A DNA stretch of 64,000 nt from Acidobacterium sp. S8. Lineage in GTDB: Bacteria; Acidobacteriota; Terriglobia; Terriglobales; Acidobacteriaceae. Under the pieces are notes generated by a model that was not told where the DNA came from, searched no databases, and saw only the letters and a list, made by a program, of their open reading frames with translations. Of the stretch, positions 47,166-55,300 are shown one piece after another; position 1 is the first letter of the stretch, and the number at the start of each line of letters is the position of its first letter. The stretch is taken from the NCBI RefSeq assembly GCF_009765985.1, contig NZ_LMUM01000037.1, forward strand, positions 798,747-862,746, given 5' to 3'. Position numbers and translations under genes: made by a program.

Positions 47166-49691
47166 TTGCGGCTGCGATATCTTTTCTGTTTGATCCTGCT
47201 TGTTTTTGTATGCACGTATGGCGCGCATGCCGAAACCGGTGAAGCCGCGTGGCTTCACTACGCCCCTGTTCAAGATTCCCGGCTGTACGCAGCTTTGCCC
47301 GGAACTGTCATCTCTCTCAACGACAGCGTTCTCGCGAAGAGCGCAGCCAGGGAGCTTTTGCAAGGCGTCTCCGGCATGCTGAGACGTGAGCTGCGCGTCC
47401 GGACGCAAAAAGAGATCGACGCCAGCGCATTTGTAATTGGTACAGTTACAGAAGTACACCGACGCTTTCCAGATCTTCCGGCGACGGAAATCGCGGATGA
47501 CGCTTTCTATCTGAAAACGCTGCACCATCGCGGCCACACGTATATCGTCATTGCCGGAGCCAATGAGCGCGGCATTCTTTACGGCGCTTTCGCTCTCCTG
47601 CGTCGCATCGCGCAGCAACAAAGTCTCGCCAATCTCGATGACAAAGAAACGCCTGCGGCTCCTATTCGCTGGGTCGATCAGTGGGACAACCCGGACGGCA
47701 GCATTGAGCGCGGCTATGCTGGGCGTTCGATTTTTTTCGACAACGGCCATGTCCGCAGCGATCTCACGCGCGTGAGTGAATACGCACGTCTTCTCGCCTC
47801 AGTCGGCATCAACGGCTGCAATGTGAACAACGTCAACGCCGCTGCCGATACGCTGAGCACAGCATCGCTTGAAGAGCTTGCCCGCATTGCCGATGCTTTC
47901 CGTCCATGGGGCGTGCGCATGGCGCTTTCGGTAAACATCGCCAGCCCGCAGACCATTGGACATCTCGACACATTTGATCCACTCGATCCGCGCGTCGAAG
48001 CCTGGTGGAAGAGCAAGACGGATGAAGTCTATCGGCTCATTCCTGACTTCGCCGGATTCACCGTCAAAGCGGATTCTGAAGGCCAGCTTGGTCCCTCGAA
48101 CTATGGTCGCACTCCTGCCGATGCCGCCAACACGCTTGCTCGCGCACTGAAGCCGCATGGAGGAGTCGTTCTCTATCGCGCTTTCGTATACAACCATCAT
48201 CTCGATTGGCGTGATCCAAAGGCCGACCGCGCTCGCGCCGCCTACGATATCTTCCATCCGCTCGATGGCGAGTTTGAAGACAATGTGGTGCTGCAGATTA
48301 AGCATGGACCTATCGACTTCCAGGCGCGCGAGCCGGTATCCCCGCTGATCGGTGGTCTCGGACGTACGAACGAAGCGATGGAGGTGCAGGTCACGCAGGA
48401 ATACACCGGACAGCAACGGCATCTTTGCTTCCTCGTTCCCATGTGGAAGGAGGTTCTCGACTTTCACATGTACGCTGAAGGCTCCGACCTGCACGCGAAA
48501 CCAGAAGGTACGCCCGTCAAAGAACTCATCGCAGGCAAGAGCTTTCATCGTCCGCTCGGAGGCATGGTCGGTGTGGCCAATGTCGGGCTCGATGCGAACT
48601 GGCTCGCGCATCCGCTGGCCATGGCGAATCTCTACGGCTTCGCCCGCCTCGCTTGGAATCCTGATCTCACACCGAAAATCATCGCCGAAGAATGGACGCG
48701 CCTGACCTTCGGCAATGATCCCGAAGTTGTGAAAACTATCACCGCGATGCAGTTGGCGTCGTGGCACATTTATGAGAGCTACACCGGGCCGCTTGGCGCA
48801 GGCACCATGACCGACATTATCGGCGTGCACTACGGTCCCGGCATCGAATCATCAGAGCGCAACGGCTGGGGCCAGTGGCATCGCGCGGATCACGATGGTA
48901 TCGGCATGGATCGCACTGTAGCCACCGGAACCGGCTACATCGGCCAATATCACGAACCGGTTGCCGCCATGTACGAATCGCTGGCAACCTGCCCGGATGC
49001 CCTGCTGCTCTTCATGCATCACGTTCCCTATACCTACCGGCTGCACTCAGGCAAAACCGTCATTCAGCATATCTACGATTCGCACTACGAGGGCGCGGAG
49101 GCTGCGGCGAATCTCATACCACAATGGCAGACGCTCAAAGGCCGGATGGATGATGAGCGATACGAAGACGTGCTGAATCGCCTTACCTACCAGGCAGGAC
49201 ACGCGATTGTATGGCGCGATGCCATCAGTGAATGGTTTCTCAAGACTTCCGGTATCCCTGACGACAAAGGCCGCGCGGGGCATCATCCCAACCGCGTGGA
49301 AGCCGAGTCGATGCAGCTCAAAGGCTACGCGCCTGTCGATGTTACGCCATGGGAGACTGCTTCCGGTGGCAAAGCCGTAATTTGTGAGCTAGCAGAGCCG
49401 TGCTCAGCAAGCTTCGCATTCAGCGGGAAGCCCGGACGCTATCAGATATCCGCGCAGTACTTCGACACCAACAACGGCGCAGCAGGCTTTCGCCTGCTCA
49501 TTAATGGCAAACAAATGGATGCGTGGACAGCCGACGACTCGCTACCTTCGCCAAAGATGAATGGCCATACCAGCACGCGGCATACGACGTCGGACGTTGC
49601 GCTACAGGCCGGCGATACGATCCAAATCGAAGGCCTGCCCGATCATGGTGATAAGGCAGGCCTGGACTACGTTGAGATCGATCCGGAATAA
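47166..49691 (+). CDS. Secreted GH67 alpha-glucuronidase with C-terminal CBM-like domain
   Basis: Alpha-glucuronidase of family GH67 removing (4-O-methyl)glucuronic acid from xylan fragments; about 841 residues. A TTG at 47166 with GGAG 8 bases upstream gives a clean signal peptide (MRLRYLFCLILLVFVCTYG, cleaved near AHA); a GTG at 47157 is the alternative. The GH67 N-terminal domain is about 20-150, the barrel about 150-590 with ADSEGQLGPSNYGRTPADAA and IKHGPIDFQAREPVSPLIGG (catalytic acids), then the helical C-domain. The last 135 residues (RVEAESMQLKGYAPVDVTPW to DYVEIDPE) look like a CBM35/CBM6-type beta-sandwich, absent from typical GH67. A xylan-degrading role is expected. Confidence 0.93.
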   Translation: MRLRYLFCLILLVFVCTYGAHAETGEAAWLHYAPVQDSRLYAALPGTVISLNDSVLAKSAARELLQGVSGMLRRELRVRTQKEIDASAFVIGTVTEVHRRFPDLPATEIADDAFYLKTLHHRGHTYIVIAGANERGILYGAFALLRRIAQQQSLANLDDKETPAAPIRWVDQWDNPDGSIERGYAGRSIFFDNGHVRSDLTRVSEYARLLASVGINGCNVNNVNAAADTLSTASLEELARIADAFRPWGVRMALSVNIASPQTIGHLDTFDPLDPRVEAWWKSKTDEVYRLIPDFAGFTVKADSEGQLGPSNYGRTPADAANTLARALKPHGGVVLYRAFVYNHHLDWRDPKADRARAAYDIFHPLDGEFEDNVVLQIKHGPIDFQAREPVSPLIGGLGRTNEAMEVQVTQEYTGQQRHLCFLVPMWKEVLDFHMYAEGSDLHAKPEGTPVKELIAGKSFHRPLGGMVGVANVGLDANWLAHPLAMANLYGFARLAWNPDLTPKIIAEEWTRLTFGNDPEVVKTITAMQLASWHIYESYTGPLGAGTMTDIIGVHYGPGIESSERNGWGQWHRADHDGIGMDRTVATGTGYIGQYHEPVAAMYESLATCPDALLLFMHHVPYTYRLHSGKTVIQHIYDSHYEGAEAAANLIPQWQTLKGRMDDERYEDVLNRLTYQAGHAIVWRDAISEWFLKTSGIPDDKGRAGHHPNRVEAESMQLKGYAPVDVTPWETASGGKAVICELAEPCSASFAFSGKPGRYQISAQYFDTNNGAAGFRLLINGKQMDAWTADDSLPSPKMNGHTSTRHTTSDVALQAGDTIQIEGLPDHGDKAGLDYVEIDPE

Positions 49692-49706
49692 ATTACTGGC
49701 CGGATG

Positions 49707-50630
49707 TTAGCTACCAAGCATTTCGAGCAGCGTATCGAAGTCCTCGAGCCGCGAATACTCAATGATGACCCGGCCTCGGCCCTTCTTATCCTCAATGCGG
49801 ACTTTAAGACCAAGGGAGCGCTGCAGCCGATCCTGCGCTTCACGAACGTTTGGATCGACCGGCTTTTCCTTCGCCTTATCTTCGCTGCCGAGCTTTTTCT
49901 CCGGGTTCATCAATCCCTGCACGTAGCTCTCAGTCTGTCGGACGGACATGGAGAGTGCGCCCACTTTTTGCGCTGCCTTAAGAATAGTTTCCGGGTTTTC
50001 GAGCGGCAGAAGGGCGCGTGCGTGACCGAAGCTCAATGCTCCGCCTTCGACCTTCTCCTGCACTTCCCTGGGCAGCCGCAACAAGCGCAGAAAATTCGAA
50101 ACTGAAGCGCGGTCTTTGCCAGTGCGTTGTGCCATCTGTTCCTGCGTAAGCTTGAATTCCTTCCCCAGGCGGTCAAAAGCGCGCGCCTGCTCCATCGGGT
50201 TCAGGTCGGCGCGCTGCAGATTTTCGACGATGGTCATTTCCATCGCCTGGACGTCGGAAACCTGGCGAATGATCGCCGGAACCGTATCTTTGCCGGCCTT
50301 TTGCGAGGCAAGCCAGCGGCGCTCGCCGGCGATCAACTGGAAGCGGCCACTCGCCAGCGGCCGTACGATGATCGGCTGCACGACTCCAGTCGCGGCAATG
50401 GAGTTGGCCAATTCAGCCAGTTGTTGTTCATCGACACGGCTGCGTGTCTGGTAGGGATTGCGGTCAATTTCCCCGACCGGGATCTCATGCGGCCTTCCGG
50501 TCACTTCTTTTTCTGCCTGTTTTGGTGCAGGCTCAGCCACAGGAGCGGCAGTCGCCTGCACCCGCGGCAGCAGCGATTCCAGACCTTTACCCAGGGCCCG
50601 ACGTTTTGGAGCTTCAGTGGCTGTCGTCAT
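49707..50630 (-). CDS. parB: Chromosome-partitioning protein ParB
   Basis: CTPase and parS-binding protein that spreads around the origin; 307 residues. After a variable N-terminus starting KRRALGKGLESLLP, which includes the ParA-stimulating region, comes the CTP-binding domain (about 48-150: GEIDRNPYQTRSRVDEQQLA, IIVRPLASGRFQLIAGERRW, ENLQRADLNPMEQARAF), the helix-turn-helix (about 160-215: LTQEQMAQRTGKDRASVSNF) and a C-terminal dimerisation domain (VIIEYSRLEDFDTLLEMLG). Its ATG lies 18 bases after parA on the same strand with AAAGGAT before it. Two parS sites are directly upstream of parA. Confidence 0.98.
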   Translation of the reverse strand: MTTATEAPKRRALGKGLESLLPRVQATAAPVAEPAPKQAEKEVTGRPHEIPVGEIDRNPYQTRSRVDEQQLAELANSIAATGVVQPIIVRPLASGRFQLIAGERRWLASQKAGKDTVPAIIRQVSDVQAMEMTIVENLQRADLNPMEQARAFDRLGKEFKLTQEQMAQRTGKDRASVSNFLRLLRLPREVQEKVEGGALSFGHARALLPLENPETILKAAQKVGALSMSVRQTESYVQGLMNPEKKLGSEDKAKEKPVDPNVREAQDRLQRSLGLKVRIEDKKGRGRVIIEYSRLEDFDTLLEMLGS

Positions 50631-50648
50631 AACGTATCCTTTCCAGTT

Positions 50649-51494
50649 TTAGGCGTAGGGCCAGAATTTGATTTCTTTTTTGCTGCGCTTGGAGGCTGCG
50701 GCTTTTCGTTCCCTGGCTTTAGGGCTCTCTATCTTGTTGCGCTGCAGCAGTTCTTCCGCAAGCTCTGTGTAAGCCTCGGCTCCGCGGGAGCGTGGGTCGT
50801 AGAGAATGACCGGCTTGCCATAGCTGGGTGCCTCGGCAAGGCGAACATTTCTGGGAATGGCCGTTTTCAGCAGCTTGTCTTTGAAATACTCACGCAGGTT
50901 TTCCGTCACCTGCTGGGCAAGATTCGTGCGGTCGTCATACATGGTCAGCAGTACGCCTTCAATCTCAAGCTTCGGATTGAAGGATTCCCGAACCCTGTCG
51001 AGGGTATGCATCAGCTCACTGATGCCCTCCAGGGCGAAATATTCGGCCTGCATGGGTACGAGCAGCGTGTCGGAAGCTACGAGAGCGTTGAGAGTGAGAA
51101 GATCGAGCGCGGGCGGACAGTCGAGAACAATGAAGTCATAATTTTCGCGTTCGGAGGCGAGAGCTTCCTTGAGCCGTTGTGCGCGATTTTCATTTTGGAT
51201 GAGCTCTACATTGGCGCCGATAAGGTTTTTGCTCGAGGGAATCAGCTTCAGGGTCTCGATTTCCGTAGACAGGATGGTTTCGGCCACGGTGGCTTCGCCG
51301 AGGAGAATGTCATAGGTAGATTTCCGCTCGTCGTCGCGAGGAAATCCATAGCCCCCGGTCGAGTTGGCCTGCGGATCGCAATCGATCAGAAGAGTCTTTA
51401 ACCCTTCGAGGGCAAGTGCAGCGGTGAGATTGATGGTGGTAGTAGTTTTTCCCACTCCACCCTTTTGATTTACGACGGCCAGAATCTTACTCAT
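50649..51494 (-). CDS. parA: Chromosome-partitioning ATPase ParA (Soj)
   Basis: ATP-dependent DNA-binding ATPase that drives origin segregation with ParB; 281 residues. Deviant Walker A KGGVGKTTTTINLTAALALE (about 10-29), LLIDCDPQANSTGGYG (A' motif, about 37-52) and FIVLDCPPALDLLTLNALVA (Walker B, about 117-136) are present. The C-terminus is a basic tail (RKAAASKRSKKEIKFWPYA) likely to aid non-specific DNA binding. The start at 51494 lacks a clear ribosome site. It is downstream of rsmG with the parS sites in between. Confidence 0.98.
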   Translation of the reverse strand: MSKILAVVNQKGGVGKTTTTINLTAALALEGLKTLLIDCDPQANSTGGYGFPRDDERKSTYDILLGEATVAETILSTEIETLKLIPSSKNLIGANVELIQNENRAQRLKEALASERENYDFIVLDCPPALDLLTLNALVASDTLLVPMQAEYFALEGISELMHTLDRVRESFNPKLEIEGVLLTMYDDRTNLAQQVTENLREYFKDKLLKTAIPRNVRLAEAPSYGKPVILYDPRSRGAEAYTELAEELLQRNKIESPKARERKAAASKRSKKEIKFWPYA

Positions 51495-51690
51495 GAGGAT
51501 AGGAAGAGACTAAAGATCATGGCTGCGGAATTCAAATGGAAAGGCCTGTGCAGAACTGGACATAAATTGTGGAAGACTTTTTGGAGGGATCCGGAGGGCA
51601 CCTCTAAGTTGTCGGATAGCTGCGAGATACACGGCAGCAAACGGAATCCATTGCGCGAAGTTAATTGAGGACATCCGTGGAAAACTCTGA

Positions 51691-51706
51691 TGTTCCACGT
51701 GGAACA
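51691..51706. promoter_or_regulatory. parS: parS centromere site 1
   Basis: TGTTCCACGTGGAACA is a perfect 16-bp palindrome and an exact match to the widespread parS form. ParB nucleates here. It lies in the parA-rsmG gap. Confidence 0.95.
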
Positions 51707-51735
51707 TTATGTGCTTTTTGGGGATATGAATGCGG

Positions 51736-51751
51736 TGTTCCACGTGGAACA
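51736..51751. promoter_or_regulatory. parS: parS centromere site 2
   Basis: Second perfect TGTTCCACGTGGAACA, 45 bases from the first, so the two sites lie on nearly the same DNA face (about four helical turns). The minus-strand reading of these sites gives the well-known spurious peptide MFHVEH. Confidence 0.95.
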
Positions 51752-51754
51752 TGA

Positions 51755-52369
51755 TCAGGGTTTTTGACCAATCAGGAGGCAGCGTTGGTCGGAATTTGGA
51801 ATTGAGAGAGAAGGCTGCCAGTCGAGCTGACTCATGTCAGCGATCAAGGCAGGGCTGGAAGTGGCTGTTGTAAGAAGAACCAGATAGCCACCTAAAGATA
51901 CAGCCTTGACCGCGGCGCGGCAGGCATTTTGCATTTTGTCGACCGCCCGGAGGGTGACTGCCTGGAATTGCCAGTCAAGCTGCTCAAGCCTGCCCTGGTA
52001 GACGTCGGCATTCCCTAATTTTAGTGTTCGAACGACTTCCCGTAGGAATGACGCCTTTTTCGATTGCGATTCTCCGAGGGTCACAAAAATTTCGGGACGG
52101 CAAAGCGCAATGGGAAGGCCCGGAAATCCCCCGCCTGAACCAAAGTCAAGTAGAGTAGGGATATCGGCTGGGAGCTTTTGGGCCGCAAAAATGCACTCGA
52201 TGAAATGCCGGGTCAGAATTTCTTCGGGTTGGCGCACCGAAGTCAGGTTGAGGCGTTCATTCCACTTCAGGAGAAGCGCCAGATACTCTTGAAAGCGCTC
52301 AAGGGCCTCTTCCGGAAGAGGTTGAAGGCCGGCATCAAGAACAGCCTTTTCGATCAGTACAGCCGTCAT
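51755..52369 (-). CDS. rsmG: 16S rRNA guanine-527 N7-methyltransferase
   Basis: RsmG (GidB) methylates N7 of G527 in 16S rRNA with SAM; 204 residues. Conserved segments: LLLKWNERLNLTSVRQPEEI, ADIPTLLDFGSGGGFPGLPI (SAM loop, about 69-88), LGESQSKKASFLREVVRTLK and VTLRAVDKMQ (R-A motif). The start at 52369 shares an ATGA with the preceding gene's stop; the longer reading to 52777 runs inside that gene in another frame and is rejected. Loss of this gene gives low-level streptomycin resistance in other bacteria. Confidence 0.96.
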   Translation of the reverse strand: MTAVLIEKAVLDAGLQPLPEEALERFQEYLALLLKWNERLNLTSVRQPEEILTRHFIECIFAAQKLPADIPTLLDFGSGGGFPGLPIALCRPEIFVTLGESQSKKASFLREVVRTLKLGNADVYQGRLEQLDWQFQAVTLRAVDKMQNACRAAVKAVSLGGYLVLLTTATSSPALIADMSQLDWQPSLSIPNSDQRCLLIGQKP

Positions 52370-53100
52370 AAAACAACGGATTCCTGTATCGGCCGGGGCT
52401 TCCAGCTGCGGGCTGCCGCAATAAACTGGCGAAAAATATCCTGTGAACCCGAACTTTGACCAAATGTACGTTCGGGATGCCATTGAACGCCCAGAACAAA
52501 ATGTTCTCCCGGCTGCTCCACTGCCTCGATTGTGCCGTCGGGGGCGGTCGCCACGACCTTTAATTGATCTCCCGGAACAGCGATGGCCTGATGATGGCTG
52601 CTGTTTACAGGCAGGGTGGGGGTAAATCCATGAAAATACTGGGATTCCGCGGCAATCGCGACCGGATGTGCTTCGCTGATCTCGCGTCCAGCCTTGTGGT
52701 TCAGGTCGCTGGAGAGGTTCTGGATCAGCGTTCCGCCCTTCCACACATTGAGTGACTGCGTTCCGTAACAGATGCACAGCAGGGGCTTATGCAGGTTAAA
52801 CGCATCCTGCAGCAGCAGTTCGTCGACTGCCTCGCGGGCCGGATCGGCTTCGGCGCACTCTGGAATCGGCTCCTGCCCATACTTCTGAGGATTCAGATCA
52901 GCCGGGCTGCCCGGCAGAAGCACCCCTGCGCAGGAGGCAACTATCTTTGCGACTGCGGCAGGCGTTTCTGACAGGGAAATTGGCACAGCGATGCCGCCTG
53001 AGGCTTCTACCGCCTGGGCATACTGCGGCCAGGTACGCTGGTTATATTCCAGTTCCGTGGAGTTAGGCTCCGGGATGGCGATGCGAGGTGGTTCGCTCAT
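52366..53100 (-). CDS. Class I glutamine-amidotransferase / gamma-glutamyl-GABA hydrolase family
   Basis: Peptidase C26/PuuD-like enzyme, 244 residues. The triad is visible: Cys in LLCICYGTQSLNVW (about 111), His and Glu in VLGVQWHPERTFG (about 212-214), with oxyanion GVLLPGSPADLNPQKY (about 60-75) and the substrate loop NSSHHQAIAVPGDQ. PuuD itself hydrolyses gamma-glutamyl-GABA; because it sits immediately after folC and plsC with overlapping stops, a gamma-glutamyl hydrolase acting on folyl-polyglutamate is also conceivable. It overlaps both neighbours by 4 bases. Confidence 0.87.
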   Translation of the reverse strand: MSEPPRIAIPEPNSTELEYNQRTWPQYAQAVEASGGIAVPISLSETPAAVAKIVASCAGVLLPGSPADLNPQKYGQEPIPECAEADPAREAVDELLLQDAFNLHKPLLCICYGTQSLNVWKGGTLIQNLSSDLNHKAGREISEAHPVAIAAESQYFHGFTPTLPVNSSHHQAIAVPGDQLKVVATAPDGTIEAVEQPGEHFVLGVQWHPERTFGQSSGSQDIFRQFIAAARSWKPRPIQESVVL

Positions 53101-53924
53101 AATGCATTCTCAGGAATTTCGGTAATGGCCTCAAGCGAGGGCTGTGCCGGGAGTTGCAGGTAAGAGTGCGCGTAATAGAGGCGGCAGATCTCGTCGCTCA
53201 AGCGCGCCGTCAGCTCTTCCGTCTGCCGCATGGTGTAGCCGACGGTCTCAATCGGCTCTCCCACTGCCAATGTGATAGGTACCGGATAAAACTGACCGGT
53301 ATGAATCGGCAGCAGTTCATGCGTTCCAATAAGAGCCATGGGAACGATCGGGACCTGCGCTCGGATTGCCATAAAGGCCGGGCCATTCAGGAAAGCACTC
53401 GGGTGGCCGCTGTCGGAGCGACCGCCTTCGGGAAAGATAAAAAGCGGCATGCCCGATTTCAAAGTCTTTACGGCGCCGCTGAGGCTTGAAATGGAAGCGC
53501 GCGGGTTGTCGACATTGACCGGCACCTGTCCGGACCGATTCAGATGCCACCCGATGAAGGGCAGCTTCCAGAGGTCATGACGGGCCACAATGCGGAACTG
53601 AAAGGGCAAAGTGCTGAAGATCACCGGCGTATCCATATAGGAGAGGTGATTGCAGGTATAAACTGCGACCTTATGCTTACGCAGGTTTTCGGCTCCCAGG
53701 ATCGTAACCGAGCAGGCGCTAATAAATACTGAGGCGCGCGCCCAGGCCTGAGCAATCCGATGCTGGAACCTGCCGTCTTTCTCAAACAAAGATGCGGCAA
53801 GCGACAGGCTGCCGAAAAATGCTGTGGAGGCAAAAAATGCAGGCCCTTGCAGAAAAAGCGATAATGCTCGATTGGCAAGAGGCAGCGGATTGGGCCGCGG
53901 ACCGAGTGGACGCCGAGTGCTCAT
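53097..53924 (-). CDS. plsC: 1-acyl-sn-glycerol-3-phosphate acyltransferase
   Basis: PlsC-type acyltransferase making phosphatidic acid at the inner membrane; 275 residues. An N-terminal hydrophobic stretch (about 20-45) is followed by the signature TCNHLSYMDTPVIF (NHx4D, about 92-99), KLPFIGWHLNRSGQVPVN, FIFPEGGRSDSGH (FPEG, about 159) and VPIVPMALIGT. A second acyltransferase is not present here. The gene overlaps folC upstream and the amidotransferase downstream by 4 bases (ATGA), one translationally coupled operon. Confidence 0.93.
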   Translation of the reverse strand: MSTRRPLGPRPNPLPLANRALSLFLQGPAFFASTAFFGSLSLAASLFEKDGRFQHRIAQAWARASVFISACSVTILGAENLRKHKVAVYTCNHLSYMDTPVIFSTLPFQFRIVARHDLWKLPFIGWHLNRSGQVPVNVDNPRASISSLSGAVKTLKSGMPLFIFPEGGRSDSGHPSAFLNGPAFMAIRAQVPIVPMALIGTHELLPIHTGQFYPVPITLAVGEPIETVGYTMRQTEELTARLSDEICRLYYAHSYLQLPAQPSLEAITEIPENAL

Positions 53925-55246
53925 TTCGCCAGCTCCGCGCGCAACTTGCCTACAAGGTAGACGGAGCCGGTTCCGACGATCAATCCGTTTGCCGGCGTAA
54001 TCGCCTCGGCGCGTTTCAATGCTCTTTTAGCATCAGCACAGGCTTCAAAAGATGCGCCCGTGGCGACCGATGCTGCAATCAGTTCGTCCATAGTTGCCGA
54101 ACGTGGCGAATCGACGGGCGTGAGCAAAACATGATCGAAGAGTGGAAAGAGAATCTGCGTGATTTCCGCAATGGCCTTATCGCGCAGGCAGCCGAAGATG
54201 AGCGTCTTCGGAGATTGCGATTCCATTCCAGCAAGCATCGCACGCAATGCCCACGCACCAGCTGGGTTGTGACCTACATCGAGCAGGATCGTCGCACCGT
54301 TCGTTGCGGCAAAGCGTTCCATTCGGCCAGCCCAGCGGGTTTCGCGGATTCCGCGTGCAATATCTTCAGCGTTAATTTTGTAACTATTACGGTTACGTAT
54401 TTCAATTGCGGTGGCAATGGCCAGCGCGAGATTGCGCTGCTGGTGCTGGCCCGTCAGCGGAGAGTCGATCTCAATCATCTCGCCCAGCACTTGCAAAGAG
54501 TAGCGATTGCCTTCGCTTTCAGGCTGTGTTGTGCGCGATGGAATATATTCGGCTGCGTTGACTCCCTGCACATCGAGCGTTACGGCTACGTCGCCGATGG
54601 CGTAATTTGCTTCAGGATGCTGCGGCAACGTCACCATCACGCCATTTTGCCGCAAGATGCCCGCTTTTTCGCGTGCAATATCGGTAATTGTCGGGCCCAG
54701 CCATTCGGTATGATCGAGTGAGATGTCGGTAATCACAGAGACGAGCGGCTCAACGATGTTCGTCGCGTCAAGCCTGCCGCCCATGCCCACTTCGAGTATG
54801 GCGATATCGACATTTACTTCAGCGAACGCTACAAAAGCAACGGCTGTGATGCTTTCAAAAAAACTTGGAGGTGCGGGCAGCTCGCCTGCATCGACAAGCC
54901 TGCGCGCCGTATCGTCGACTTGGAAATAAAAACGGGCGAAGTCGTCATCGTCGATATCCGCACCATTGATGCGAATGCGCTCGTTCACGCGCGCCAGGTG
55001 CGGCGATGTGTAAAGGCCGGTGCGGTACCCGGCGGCCTGCAGAATAGAAGCCAGCGTGGCAGAGGTAGAGCCTTTGCCGTTGGTCCCTGCAATCAATACT
55101 GAAGGAAATTTTTTTTGCGGATCGCCCAGTGCGGCGGCGAGAACGCGCATATGCTCAAGCTCAAACTTGCGCCGCGGCTGCCCGGCAGGAACATGCAGCT
55201 CCCCGGCAAGCGCGAACAAACTTTCGATGGCGTCAGCATAGGACAT
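53921..55246 (-). CDS. folC: Bifunctional folylpolyglutamate synthase / dihydrofolate synthase
   Basis: FolC adds glutamate residues to (dihydro)folate using ATP; 441 residues. Mur-ligase fold: VLIAGTNGKGSTSATLASIL (P-loop, about 49-68), GLYTSPHLARVNERIRINGA (about 77-96), ILEVGMGGRLDATNIV (about 146-161), SLDHTEWLGPTITDIAREKA, TGQHQQRNLALAIATA, RMERFAATNGATILLDVGHN and the C-terminal domain to KLRAELAK. It is the first gene of the folC-plsC-amidotransferase-rsmG operon. Confidence 0.97.
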   Translation of the reverse strand: MSYADAIESLFALAGELHVPAGQPRRKFELEHMRVLAAALGDPQKKFPSVLIAGTNGKGSTSATLASILQAAGYRTGLYTSPHLARVNERIRINGADIDDDDFARFYFQVDDTARRLVDAGELPAPPSFFESITAVAFVAFAEVNVDIAILEVGMGGRLDATNIVEPLVSVITDISLDHTEWLGPTITDIAREKAGILRQNGVMVTLPQHPEANYAIGDVAVTLDVQGVNAAEYIPSRTTQPESEGNRYSLQVLGEMIEIDSPLTGQHQQRNLALAIATAIEIRNRNSYKINAEDIARGIRETRWAGRMERFAATNGATILLDVGHNPAGAWALRAMLAGMESQSPKTLIFGCLRDKAIAEITQILFPLFDHVLLTPVDSPRSATMDELIAASVATGASFEACADAKRALKRAEAITPANGLIVGTGSVYLVGKLRAELAK

Positions 55247-55300
55247 GCATCGATTTTAGTTGATCCTTAGCGCTGCACTCAGCAACAACATTACGGGTTT

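Noticed and set aside
47799-48830. 343-codon minus-strand frame opposite the GH67 gene
   Set aside because: Shadow frame; catalytic motifs are on the plus strand.
50127-51401. 424-codon plus-strand frame antisense to parA/parB
   Set aside because: Lies wholly opposite two certain genes; a GC-rich shadow frame without domain signatures.
51510-51752. Minus-strand 80-codon frame beginning MFHVEH and containing MFHVEH again
   Set aside because: It is only the translation of the two parS palindromes, a well-known annotation artefact; no ribosome site or family.
53792-54721. 309-codon plus-strand frame opposite plsC/folC
   Set aside because: Shadow frame; no domain and no ribosome site.
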